Below, in pieces: positions 6,848-13,811 of a DNA stretch of 13,964 bases. Position numbers and translations under genes: made by a program. Source of the DNA: an uncultured Cyanobium sp. (GTDB lineage: Bacteria; Cyanobacteriota; Cyanobacteriia; PCC-6307; Cyanobiaceae). Location: assembly GCA_937919075.1 (NCBI GenBank), contig CALFOF010000076.1, forward strand, positions 1 to 13,964, read 5' to 3'. Below the pieces are notes generated by a model. That model worked only from the letters and a program-made list of their open reading frames with translations, was not told where the DNA came from and made no database searches. Each line of letters opens with the position of its first letter. The stretch's first letter is position 1.

Positions 6848-7587
6848 GGGAGCTCCGGCGGATCGTCGAACAGGAGTTCCTCGATGTACCGGTCGGCCCA
6901 CGCTGGGCTGAAGGCCTTCTCCAGCACCCGGCGCGTCTTGTCGTTTCGTTTCTGCTGTTGGCAATACGACAGCTGACCGTGGTATCTGGCAACCGTAGCC
7001 GGGTCGTCCCACGATTGAAAGTGTGCCGCGTTGGCGGCAGCTGAAAGCACCGCCAGAAAGCCCAGCACCTCCTTGATGAACCAGCCTTCTTCTTCGGCGG
7101 TTGCCGGGCGCACGAACCGCACGTATGGCGAGAAAATCGTGCCCCAGGGCGGCAGTTCCCGGGGCTGACTGAAGGGATGCACCGGCAGGGCAGCCAGGGC
7201 CGTGGCGATGCCCTCCGGCAGCACACCGCAGGTGGGGGAGAGATCGGCGATCGCGGCGGACACGCCAGCTGGCCCGGCCACGATGTCGGCGCCGAACACC
7301 GGCAGATCGACGCGGGGATCAGGAAAATAGACGCAGTGGAGAATCTGCAGACCGGCCCCGAGCCGGGCGGTTTCCAGGTGCAGCTTGCGCAGGCCGCGGC
7401 ACTGGCGCAACTCGTTGTGGATGAACAGCCGTTCGCCATCGAGGCTGCCGCTGATCGCTTCGAGATCGTCGGCGATTGCCAGCGGCTCCAGCTCCGGCAG
7501 CGCTTGCCAGCTGTTGCGGATCGCTGCGGCCAGGGTGTCGACGAGAGGGTGCACCCCGCCGGTGGCTCGGGTCGTGGCGCTCGCCAA
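6844..7587 (-). CDS. pcyA: Phycocyanobilin:ferredoxin oxidoreductase
   Basis: PcyA reduces biliverdin IXa by four electrons from ferredoxin to phycocyanobilin (EC 1.3.7.5), the chromophore of phycobiliproteins and some phytochromes. The protein has 247 residues, against 248 in Synechocystis. Known active-site residues Glu76, His88 and Asp105 of Synechocystis correspond to E72 (HLETARL), H84 ([10 protein letters not shown]) and D101 (FGADIVAGP) here, all with the same offset of four. The ferredoxin-bilin reductase signature [18 protein letters not shown] and the C-terminal [17 protein letters not shown] are also present. The start is TTG 7587, with GAGG five bases upstream (7596-7593). It heads an apparent operon with devBCA and diverges from the peptidase genes across a 52-base gap. 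Confidence 0.97.
   Translation of the reverse strand: MASATTRATGGVHPLVDTLAAAIRNSWQALPELEPLAIADDLEAISGSLDGERLFIHNELRQCRGLRKLHLETARLGAGLQILHCVYFPDPRVDLPVFGADIVAGPAGVSAAIADLSPTCGVLPEGIATALAALPVHPFSQPRELPPWGTIFSPYVRFVRPATAEEEGWFIKEVLGFLAVLSAAANAAHFQSWDDPATVARYHGQLSYCQQQKRNDKTRRVLEKAFSPAWADRYIEELLFDDPPELP
6845..6856 (-). promoter_or_regulatory. Ribosome site and CTG start of devB inside the end of pcyA
   Basis: On the minus strand GGAG (6856-6853), five bases, then CTG (6847-6845), whose last two bases are also the first two of the pcyA TGA stop. The arrangement mirrors the common ATGA stop/start overlap and suggests translational coupling. Use of CTG is inferred from spacing and protein shape. 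Confidence 0.5.
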
Positions 7588-7639
7588 TGCAGCCTCAGCC
7601 AGCAGAATACTGATCTTCCCACGGCCAGGATCTGAACCG
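7588..7639. promoter_or_regulatory. Divergent promoter region between pcyA and the M16 peptidase pair
   Basis: This 52-base gap must serve both directions unless promoters lie inside the genes. A TATTCT hexamer (minus strand, 7609-7604) could be a pcyA -10, though its -35 is poor and it would leave a leader of only about 10 bases. AGGA at 7627-7630 is the probable ribosome site for the plus-strand TTG at 7640. Confidence 0.35.
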
Positions 7640-8968
7640 TTGATCTCCCTGCCTGCCCTGCATGAGGCCCTGCCGACGCCCCATGCCTTCCATCTCCAGA
7701 ACGGCGTTCAGGTGGTGAGTGTGCGGCAGGAGCAGGCGCCGGTGGTCTGCCTGGATTTCTGGTGCCGCGCCGGCAGTGCCACCGAGCGACAAGCCGAATC
7801 GGGGCTGGCCCACTTCCTTGAGCACATGGTGTTCAAGGGCAGCGAAAACCTGGCGGCTGGAGCGTTCGACCAACGCATCGAGGCGCTTGGTGGCAGCAGC
7901 AATGCCGCCACCGGCTTCGATGACGTCCATTACCACGTGCTGATTCCACCGGCGGCGGCGGCGGAAGCCCTCGACCTGCTGCTGGATCTGGTGCTGCACC
8001 CGCGCCTGGAGGCCTCCGATTTCGACATGGAGCGCCAGGTGGTGCTCGAAGAACTCGCCCAGAGCGAAGACCAGCCGGAGGACGTGGCCTTCCAGCGGCT
8101 GCTGGCGCTGTCCTGCCCTGACCATGCCTACGGCCGGGCGATCCTCGGCGAGCGCAAGGCCCTCATCCGCCACAACCCCGTGGGCATGGCCGCCTTCCAC
8201 CGGCGTGGCTACCGGCCCACGGCCTGCAGCCTGGCGGTGGCCGGCGCCCTCGATGGCCTGGATCTTGAGGCCATGGTGGCGGGCAGCGCCCTGGCCGACC
8301 TCTCTGACGTCTCTGACGTCGCCGCAACCGGCGCGGCCGCCGCCGCCGCCACTCCCACCACTGCGCCCTCGGCTGCTCCCGCCCAGGCCCAGACCAAGAC
8401 CCTGACGCTGCAGCCCGGCCGCCACACCCTGCGGCTGCCCCGCCTGGAGGCGGCCCGTCTGCTGATGGTGTGGCAGCTGCCCGCTGCTGCCGATCTGGAG
8501 GCCACCGCCGGCGCCGACCTGTTCACCACCCTGCTGGCGGAGGGACGCCGCAGCCGCCTGGTGCAGCGGTTGCGGGAGGATCTGCGCATGGTGGAAAGCG
8601 TCGACCTCGACCTCAACGTGCTGGAGGCCGGCAGCCTGGCCCTGCTTGAAGCCGTCTGTGAGCCCGACCAGGCAGAGGCTGTGGAGGCGGAGATCGGCCG
8701 GGTCTGGCAGGAGCTCAGCGACACGCCCCCCAGCAGCAGCGAATGCGAGCGGGCCCAGCGGCTGGTGGCCAATGGCTATCGCTTCGGCCTGGAAGCGGCT
8801 TCGCCGGTGGCGGGGCTGATCGGCAACCAGAGCCTCTGGGGGCGGCTGGAGCCGCTGCAGGAGCCGCTCGAGCGGCTGCGCCTCTGGACGCCGCAGCGGC
8901 TGCACGACGAGATCCTGCCCCTGTTCGCCCCTGAGCGCGCCTGCCGTGTGCTGGCCTTGCCCGCATGA
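7640..8968 (+). CDS. M16-family zinc peptidase, catalytic subunit
   Basis: A processing-peptidase-like protein of 442 residues from TTG 7640, chosen because AGGA lies nine bases upstream and because the open frame before it overlaps pcyA antisense. The inverted zinc motif HFLEH is at 58-62 (His58 and His62 bind zinc, Glu61 is catalytic), and the third ligand is probably Glu138 in [12 protein letters not shown], 76 residues after His62, the usual M16B distance. N-terminal M16 features [10 protein letters not shown] and [13 protein letters not shown] are clear. A Ala/Pro-rich linker at about 225-255 separates the two halves. In the C-terminal half the usual Arg-Tyr pair is incomplete ([17 protein letters not shown] lacks the Tyr). 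It probably degrades or trims peptides together with the next gene's product. No signal peptide is visible, so it is probably cytoplasmic. Confidence 0.93.
   Translation: MISLPALHEALPTPHAFHLQNGVQVVSVRQEQAPVVCLDFWCRAGSATERQAESGLAHFLEHMVFKGSENLAAGAFDQRIEALGGSSNAATGFDDVHYHVLIPPAAAAEALDLLLDLVLHPRLEASDFDMERQVVLEELAQSEDQPEDVAFQRLLALSCPDHAYGRAILGERKALIRHNPVGMAAFHRRGYRPTACSLAVAGALDGLDLEAMVAGSALADLSDVSDVAATGAAAAAATPTTAPSAAPAQAQTKTLTLQPGRHTLRLPRLEAARLLMVWQLPAAADLEATAGADLFTTLLAEGRRSRLVQRLREDLRMVESVDLDLNVLEAGSLALLEAVCEPDQAEAVEAEIGRVWQELSDTPPSSSECERAQRLVANGYRFGLEAASPVAGLIGNQSLWGRLEPLQEPLERLRLWTPQRLHDEILPLFAPERACRVLALPA
8302..8319 (+). repeat. Two adjacent 9-bp copies in the peptidase linker
   Basis: CTCTGACGT occurs twice back to back (8302-8310 and 8311-8319), giving LSDVSDV just before the Ala-rich linker of the M16 peptidase. 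A run of GCC/GCT codons follows. It looks like slippage or duplication in a tolerant linker. Confidence 0.6.
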
Positions 8969-10308
8969 GCACACCCCCCATCCCCCCCCTGCCGGCGCCT
9001 GAAACCTTCACGCTCAGCAGTGGCTGTCCGGTCTGGGTGAGCCGCCGCCCTGGCCCGGCGATCCTGTCGGTGCGGCTGTGGATCAAAGGCGGCAGCGCCA
9101 CCGACCCGCTTGGTGAACGGGGCCGCGCCCAGCTGCTGGCCGGCCTGCTCACCCGCGGCTGTGGTCAGCTCAGTGGCGAGGCAATCGCCGATCTGGTGGA
9201 GGGCCTTGGCGATGAGCTGCGCTGTGAGGCCAGCGAAGACGCTCTGGTGATCAGCCTCAAGTGCGCCACAGCTGATGCCGCCGCCGTGCTGCCGCTGCTG
9301 CACACGATGGTGCGCCGCCCCTGGCTGGCGCCGGATCAGCTCAGCCTTGAGCGGCAGCTCAACCTGCAGACCCTCGCCCGCCAGAAGGAAGATCCGTTCC
9401 AGCAGGCCCACGATCTGCTGCGCCGCCAGCTCTATGGCGAGGGCGGCTACGGCCACGACCCCCTGGGGGTGGACGACGAGCTCGCTGCCGTGGAGCGGCC
9501 CCGGCTGGTGCAGGCCGCCACCGGGCTCGGCGCGCAGGGGGCCGTGCTGGTGATGGCGGGCCAACCGCCCGAGGCGGTGCGGGATCTGCTGGAAGTGGCA
9601 GACGAGGGCGAGGCACCCAACCCCTGGACCACCTTTGCGCCGGTGTCCGGCGCCGGCCCTGCCGGCTGCGGCGGGCCTGAGCTGGTGACGGTGGAGCAGG
9701 ACACCGAGCAAATGGTGCTGATGCTGGGGGCCGCCACGGTGCCCCTGGCCGATCCCCGCTCCCTGGCCCTGCGCCTGCTGCAGTGCCATCTCGGTGTGGG
9801 CATGTCGAGCCGCCTGTTCGTAGCGCTGCGCGAGGAGCACGGCCTCGCCTACGACGTGGGGGTGCACCTGCCGGCCCGCCGCGGGGCGGCCCCGTTTGTG
9901 TGCCACCTCTCCAGTTCCGCCGAGCGGGCGGCGGTGGCGACCACCGAGCTGCTGAACGAATGGCAGCGGCTGCTCGATCAACCGCTCACTGCCCAGGAGT
10001 GGCAGCTCGCCCTGGCCAAGTTCCGGGGGTCCGCCGCCGTGGGCCGCCAGACCGGCGGCCAGGTGGCCGATCGCCAGGCGCTGGTGCTCGGGCATGGCCT
10101 GCCCTGGGCCTACGCCGATGAGGCCCTGGTCCGCGCCGAAGCACTCACCCCCGGCGCGCTGCAGCAGGTGGCGCGCAGCTTGCTGGCGGCCCCCAGCCTC
10201 AGCCTGTGCGGTCCGGCCGCTGCTCTCGCCCTGGCAGAACGGGCCTGGGCCGCTCACCCATTGGGCCGCTCGCCGGGGGGGTCGGCCGCAGCGGCGGCGC
10301 AGAGCTGA
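8965..10308 (+). CDS. M16-family peptidase homologue, non-catalytic partner
   Basis: A 447-residue M16 protein whose ATG overlaps the previous stop as ATGA, implying coupled translation and equal amounts. The zinc motif is lost: where the partner has HFLEH this has QLLAG (56-60), so it cannot bind zinc in the usual way. It keeps the substrate-binding pair Arg283 (SSRLFVALREE) and Tyr296 (HGLAYDVG). In known heterodimeric M16B peptidases one subunit gives the zinc site and the other the Arg/Tyr pair, which is the arrangement seen here. The N-terminus is Pro-rich and the C-terminus Ala-rich, with no signal peptide. Its last 55 bases overlap sipA on the opposite strand. Confidence 0.92.
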   Translation: MSTPPIPPLPAPETFTLSSGCPVWVSRRPGPAILSVRLWIKGGSATDPLGERGRAQLLAGLLTRGCGQLSGEAIADLVEGLGDELRCEASEDALVISLKCATADAAAVLPLLHTMVRRPWLAPDQLSLERQLNLQTLARQKEDPFQQAHDLLRRQLYGEGGYGHDPLGVDDELAAVERPRLVQAATGLGAQGAVLVMAGQPPEAVRDLLEVADEGEAPNPWTTFAPVSGAGPAGCGGPELVTVEQDTEQMVLMLGAATVPLADPRSLALRLLQCHLGVGMSSRLFVALREEHGLAYDVGVHLPARRGAAPFVCHLSSSAERAAVATTELLNEWQRLLDQPLTAQEWQLALAKFRGSAAVGRQTGGQVADRQALVLGHGLPWAYADEALVRAEALTPGALQQVARSLLAAPSLSLCGPAAALALAERAWAAHPLGRSPGGSAAAAAQS

Positions 10309-10517
10309 TCGGCGTCCAGCAGGAAGGTGCCACGCCGAAAACGCACCGCCAGCTGTCCCAGGGGCTTGAGGCTCACCACCTGGCCCACCTCTCCGTTGTC
10401 CACCAGATCGGGCGGCCGCAACATCGGCATGGGATCGGCGGTCTTGAGATAGTCCGGCCGTTCGCCCAGTTGCACCCGGGCACCGAGGGAGAAGGCAGGG
10501 GATTGCGGCTCGTCCAT
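10254..10517 (-). CDS. sipA: SipA-type regulator (DUF3148), NblS-interacting protein
   Basis: A small SH3-like protein of 87 residues. The family hallmark YLKTADPMPMLRPPDL is at 23-38, followed by GEVGQVVSLKPLGQLAVRF and FRRGTFLLD (60-68). In Synechococcus SipA binds the histidine kinase NblS (Hik33/DspA), which controls high-light and nutrient-stress responses including phycobilisome loss. The start is ATG 10517, which gives the family length; upstream codons in the same frame do not resemble SipA. The C-terminal tail (AAAAADPPGERPNG) extends beyond the usual end and is encoded over the 3' end of the peptidase gene. No clear ribosome site is visible. It diverges from bioY. Confidence 0.93.
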   Translation of the reverse strand: MDEPQSPAFSLGARVQLGERPDYLKTADPMPMLRPPDLVDNGEVGQVVSLKPLGQLAVRFRRGTFLLDADQLCAAAAADPPGERPNG

Positions 10518-10578
10518 CGGCAAGGCTGTGCAGCTGCCCCCCACTACAGCAGGATGGAGCCAACCAGACCTCTCTTGC
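10518..10578. promoter_or_regulatory. Divergent region between sipA and bioY
   Basis: About 61 bases lie between the sipA ATG and the preferred bioY start and should contain both promoters. TGTAGT on the minus strand (about 10548-10543) is a weak -10 candidate for sipA. I see no clear operator or -35 box. Confidence 0.3.
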
Positions 10579-11154
10579 TTGCGGGCCTTAGCCAACTGCA
10601 GCGGCGCCATTGCCGGACTTCTGCTGATCGTCAGCGGTGGCCTGATCCGTGTCGCCGTGGCCATGCCCTTCGTGGATGGCGCCTACACCTTGCGCGAACT
10701 GCCGGTCACCGCCCAGGTGCCGGCCCTGCTGCTCACCTCCTTGGTGTGCGGCCCTCGCCCGGCGCTGCTGGCGGCGGTGGCCTACCTCAGCCTTGGCTTG
10801 CTGGTGTTGCCGGTGTTCCACACCGGTGGCGGCATGGCCTACCTGCTCGATCCGGGCTTCGGCTTTCTGGCCGGATTCATCCCGGCCGCCTGGCTGAGCG
10901 GGCGCCTGGCCAGCCAGCCCGGCATGGGCGAACTGCTGCGCCTGATGGGGGCAGCGCTGTTCGGCCTCGGGGTGATCCAGCTGTGCGGTCTCGCCTACCT
11001 GTTGCTTGGTGGCCTGGTAGGCCGCTGGGGAGGGGGCCTGGGCGATCTGCTGCTCGCCTACAGCCTCGGTCCGCTGCTCCCCCAGCTGATGCTCTGCTGC
11101 GCTGTGGCGGTGCTGGCCGTGCCGCTGCGCCGTCTGCTGCTGGTCAGCGCATGA
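10579..11154 (+). CDS. bioY: BioY biotin transporter, substrate-binding membrane subunit
   Basis: S-component that takes up biotin, alone or with an ECF ATPase module. From TTG 10579 it has 191 residues and about six membrane helices. The BioY core pattern is clear: PVTAQVPALLL (42-52), CGPRPALLAAVAYLSLGLL (57-75), LPVF then GGGMAYLLDPGFGFLAGF (83-100) and IPAAWLSG. The frame is open back to a GTG at 10528, but that would leave only 10 bases before the divergent sipA start, so TTG is preferred. The TTG start has no good ribosome site; GGAG at 10557-10560 is too far away. No ecfA or ecfT gene is in the window. lspA follows 13 bases after the stop. Confidence 0.88.
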   Translation: MRALANCSGAIAGLLLIVSGGLIRVAVAMPFVDGAYTLRELPVTAQVPALLLTSLVCGPRPALLAAVAYLSLGLLVLPVFHTGGGMAYLLDPGFGFLAGFIPAAWLSGRLASQPGMGELLRLMGAALFGLGVIQLCGLAYLLLGGLVGRWGGGLGDLLLAYSLGPLLPQLMLCCAVAVLAVPLRRLLLVSA

Positions 11155-11167
11155 GCGAGGGATTGTG

Positions 11168-11644
11168 ATGAGCCCCGCCGGTCATCGCCGACGGGCTGCC
11201 TGGATCACCGCCTTGGTGGTGCTGGTGCTCGATCAGGCCAGCAAGGCCTGGGCCCTGTCGGCTCTCTCCGGCACGTCGAGCAGCCCCTTGCTGCCCGGGC
11301 TGCTGCAGCTGCGCCTGGTGTTCAACACGGGCGCCGCCTTCAGCCTGTTCGCCGGCTCCACCAAGGCGCTGGCGCTGATCAGCCTGTTGGTGGCGATCGG
11401 CCTGGGGGTATGGATCCAGCGCCAGAGCAGCCTGCGGCGTTGGCAGTGGCTGGGGGTGGGGACGCTGCTGGGCGGCGCGCTCGGCAATGGCCTTGATCGC
11501 TGGCGGCTCGGCTGGGTGGTGGATTTTCTTGAACTTGTGCCGGTGCGCTTCCCGGTGTTCAACCTGGCGGATGTGGCCATCAACGTGGCGGTGATCTGCC
11601 TGGCGCTCGACCTGTTGGAGGAGAGCCGTGGTCGCGGGGCTTGA
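11168..11644 (+). CDS. lspA: Lipoprotein signal peptidase (signal peptidase II)
   Basis: Inner-membrane aspartic protease that removes the signal peptide of diacylglyceryl-modified prolipoproteins. It has 158 residues from ATG 11168 with AGGG six bases upstream; a GTG directly before it is an alternative. Conserved blocks are LDQASK (21-26), FNTGAAFSLF (52-61), GNGLDR (106-111), VVDFLEL (117-123) and FNLADVAIN (131-139). Asp110 and Asp135 match the catalytic pair (Asp114 and Asp141 in the E. coli protein). Four membrane helices are expected. It lies between bioY and the penicillin-binding protein, with its last 17 bases overlapped by the latter. Confidence 0.97.
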   Translation: MSPAGHRRRAAWITALVVLVLDQASKAWALSALSGTSSSPLLPGLLQLRLVFNTGAAFSLFAGSTKALALISLLVAIGLGVWIQRQSSLRRWQWLGVGTLLGGALGNGLDRWRLGWVVDFLELVPVRFPVFNLADVAINVAVICLALDLLEESRGRGA

Positions 11645-13811
11645 GCGCCTGAAGCTGCGCCTGGCGCAGCCGCGCGAAGCGGAGGGGGCGGTGCTGGAGG
11701 TGTTCCTCCCCGGCCAGCCCTCGCGCCGGTTGGCCCTCTATAGCGGCCTGTATCGCATCGGCCGCGACAACCGCCTGGAGGTCGGCATCGACCATCCGGC
11801 GGTGAGCAAGCAGCACGCGCTGCTGGAGCAGGTGGGCAGCGACTGGCTGATCCGCGATGACAACTCCACCAATGGCTTGTACTGGCGCGGCAGGCGCGTG
11901 ACGGCGCTGCTGCTGCGGGACGGCGATGTGGTGCGGCTCGGTCCGCCCTCGGAGCCGGGGTTGCCGGAACTGGTGTTCCAGCGGCGGCCCCTGCCCCGGC
12001 TGCTGCGCCTGGCCCGGGCCGGCACTGTGGCGTTGGCGGGCGCTGCCGGGGCTGGCCTGCTGCTGCTGGGCCTCTCGGCACTGCAGTTGCCGCTGCGCGG
12101 CAGCCTGGCGCCGGTGCGGGGCCCCCTGGCCCTCTACGACCGCGCCAACCGGCCCCTCCAATCGGCCGATTCGCGCGAACACCGCGAGAACAAGACCCTC
12201 TCCGACTTCCCGCAGGTGTTGCGGGACGCGCTGCTGGCCAGTGAGGACAGCCGCTTCTGGTGGCATCCGGGGGTCGATCCGATCGGCACCGGCCGCGCCC
12301 TGGTCACCAACCTGCTGGGCGGGCGCGTGCTGGAGGGGGGCAGCACCCTCACCCAGCAGCTGGCCCGCAGCCTCTACCCCGACCAGGTGGGTCAGGGAGA
12401 AACCCTGGCCCGCAAATGGCGGGAATTGTTGGTGGCACTGCAGCTGGAGGCGAGATTCAGCAAGAGCGAACTGTTGCTCAGCTACCTGAACCGGGTGTAT
12501 CTGGGCGTGGGCTGGGGCTTCGAGGATGCCGCCCGCAGCTACTTCGGCAAACCCACCGCCAAGCTCGATCTGGAGGAAGCGGCCCTGCTGGTGGGTCTGC
12601 TCCCTTCTCCGAACGGCCACGATCCCTGCTCCAATCCCCAGGCGGCGCTGGACGCGCGCAATGCCGTGCTCGCCAAGATGGCCGACACCGGCAAGATCAG
12701 CGCCGATCAGGCCCGCCAGGCCCGGCGCCGGCCGATTCAACTGGGTGCGCAGGCCTGCCGCGGCGGTCCGGGACGCCCGGCGCCCTTCTACACCGATCAG
12801 GTGCGCGCTGATCTGGAAACCCTGGTGGGTGCGGAGGTGGCGGTGGAGGGCAACTTCCTGGTGGAAACCCACTTCGATCCGGCGCTGCAGCAGGTGGTGG
12901 AACGCCAGCTGCGGCGAGCGCTGGCCCGTGGCGGCGCCTCGGAAGGGGCGGTGGTGGTGCTCGACAGCCGCAGCGGCGGAATGCTGGCGATCGCCGGTGG
13001 CCGCGACTATCGCCGCAGCCAGTTCAACCGGGCCAGCATGGCCCTGCGCCAACCCGGCAGCACCTTCAAGCTGTTCACCTTTGTGGCGGCGCTGGAGCGT
13101 GGCGCCAAGCCCGGCGATGGCATCGACTGCGGCCCGCTCACCTGGGCGGGGCAGTCGTTCGCCAGCACCTGCCGGGGCGCAATCAGCCAGCGGCAGGCCT
13201 TCGCGATGAGCAGCAACACCGCCGCGCTGCGGCTGGCCCGCCGCGTCGGGCTGGAGGCCGTTGAGCAGACGGCCCGCGACCTCGGCATCAGCTCGCCGCT
13301 GCACGCCGTTCCCGGCTTGGCCCTGGGCCAGAGCGAGGTGATTCTGACCGAACTCACCGCCGCCTATGCCGCTGTGGTGAACGACGGGGTGTGGCATGCC
13401 CCCAGCACCATCCGCCGCCTCACCGATGCCGAAACCTGCGCCGGCCTCGACAGCACGCGCTGCCGCGAGCAGCGGGCCCGCACCGCCCGCAGCGTGAGCC
13501 CGGGCCGGCAGGTGGTCAAACCCCAGACGGCCAAGGCCATGCAGGGAATGCTGCGGGCGGTGGTGCGCTCCGGCACCGGCAGCGCCGCCTCCCTGGGCGG
13601 CAACGAGGGTGGCAAGACCGGCACCACCAATGAGGCGCGTGATCTGGTGTTCGTGGGCTTTGACCCACGCCGGCACTGGGTGATGGGCATCTGGCTCGGC
13701 AACGACGACAACCGCCCCACCGGCGGCTCCAGTGCCCAGGCCGCAGCGCTCTGGGGTGACATCATGCGCGGGGCGCCCACCGGCACACCAGCAGCCGTCG
13801 CCAGGCGCTGA
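11628..13811 (+). CDS. Class A penicillin-binding protein with N-terminal FHA domain
   Basis: Bifunctional peptidoglycan synthase of 727 residues from GTG 11628, with GGAGGAG just upstream. Residues about 20-118 form an FHA phosphothreonine-binding domain with GR (45-46), SKQH (60-63) and DNSTNG (78-83). One membrane helix follows (about 131-152). The GT51 glycosyltransferase domain (about 165-350) has catalytic Glu206 in ASEDSRF, then GGSTLTQQLARS (237-248). The transpeptidase domain (about 438-715) has SxxK Ser478-Lys481 (PGSTFK), SxN at 528-530 (SSN) and KTG at 663-665. All catalytic motifs are intact. FHA-bearing class A PBPs are known in cyanobacteria; the domain faces the cytoplasm and probably links wall synthesis to Ser/Thr kinase signalling. 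It overlaps lspA by 17 bases and the next gene by one. Confidence 0.96.
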   Translation: MVAGLERLKLRLAQPREAEGAVLEVFLPGQPSRRLALYSGLYRIGRDNRLEVGIDHPAVSKQHALLEQVGSDWLIRDDNSTNGLYWRGRRVTALLLRDGDVVRLGPPSEPGLPELVFQRRPLPRLLRLARAGTVALAGAAGAGLLLLGLSALQLPLRGSLAPVRGPLALYDRANRPLQSADSREHRENKTLSDFPQVLRDALLASEDSRFWWHPGVDPIGTGRALVTNLLGGRVLEGGSTLTQQLARSLYPDQVGQGETLARKWRELLVALQLEARFSKSELLLSYLNRVYLGVGWGFEDAARSYFGKPTAKLDLEEAALLVGLLPSPNGHDPCSNPQAALDARNAVLAKMADTGKISADQARQARRRPIQLGAQACRGGPGRPAPFYTDQVRADLETLVGAEVAVEGNFLVETHFDPALQQVVERQLRRALARGGASEGAVVVLDSRSGGMLAIAGGRDYRRSQFNRASMALRQPGSTFKLFTFVAALERGAKPGDGIDCGPLTWAGQSFASTCRGAISQRQAFAMSSNTAALRLARRVGLEAVEQTARDLGISSPLHAVPGLALGQSEVILTELTAAYAAVVNDGVWHAPSTIRRLTDAETCAGLDSTRCREQRARTARSVSPGRQVVKPQTAKAMQGMLRAVVRSGTGSAASLGGNEGGKTGTTNEARDLVFVGFDPRRHWVMGIWLGNDDNRPTGGSSAQAAALWGDIMRGAPTGTPAAVARR

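Noticed and set aside
6848..7012. Long N-terminal extension of devB to 7012
   Set aside because: It would overlap pcyA by more than 160 bases, and the added residues look like an out-of-frame translation of pcyA.
7595..8974. 459-codon minus-strand open frame opposite the first M16 gene
   Set aside because: Antisense shadow: Gln/Gly/His-rich with no domain, opposite a gene with an intact HxxEH motif.
8776..10563. 595-codon minus-strand open frame opposite the second M16 gene and across sipA
   Set aside because: Low-complexity composition, no family match, and it conflicts with M16 and SipA frames that have clear motifs.
10554..11168. Plus-strand frame starting at ATG 10554 as the bioY start
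   Set aside because: It is in a different frame from the BioY motifs and gives an Arg/Gly/Pro-rich product without membrane segments.
11580..13676. 698-codon open frame on the minus strand opposite the PBP gene
   Set aside because: The plus strand encodes a complete PBP with all catalytic motifs. The minus frame is Gln/His/Ala/Gly-rich with no recognisable domain, a typical antisense shadow in GC-rich DNA.
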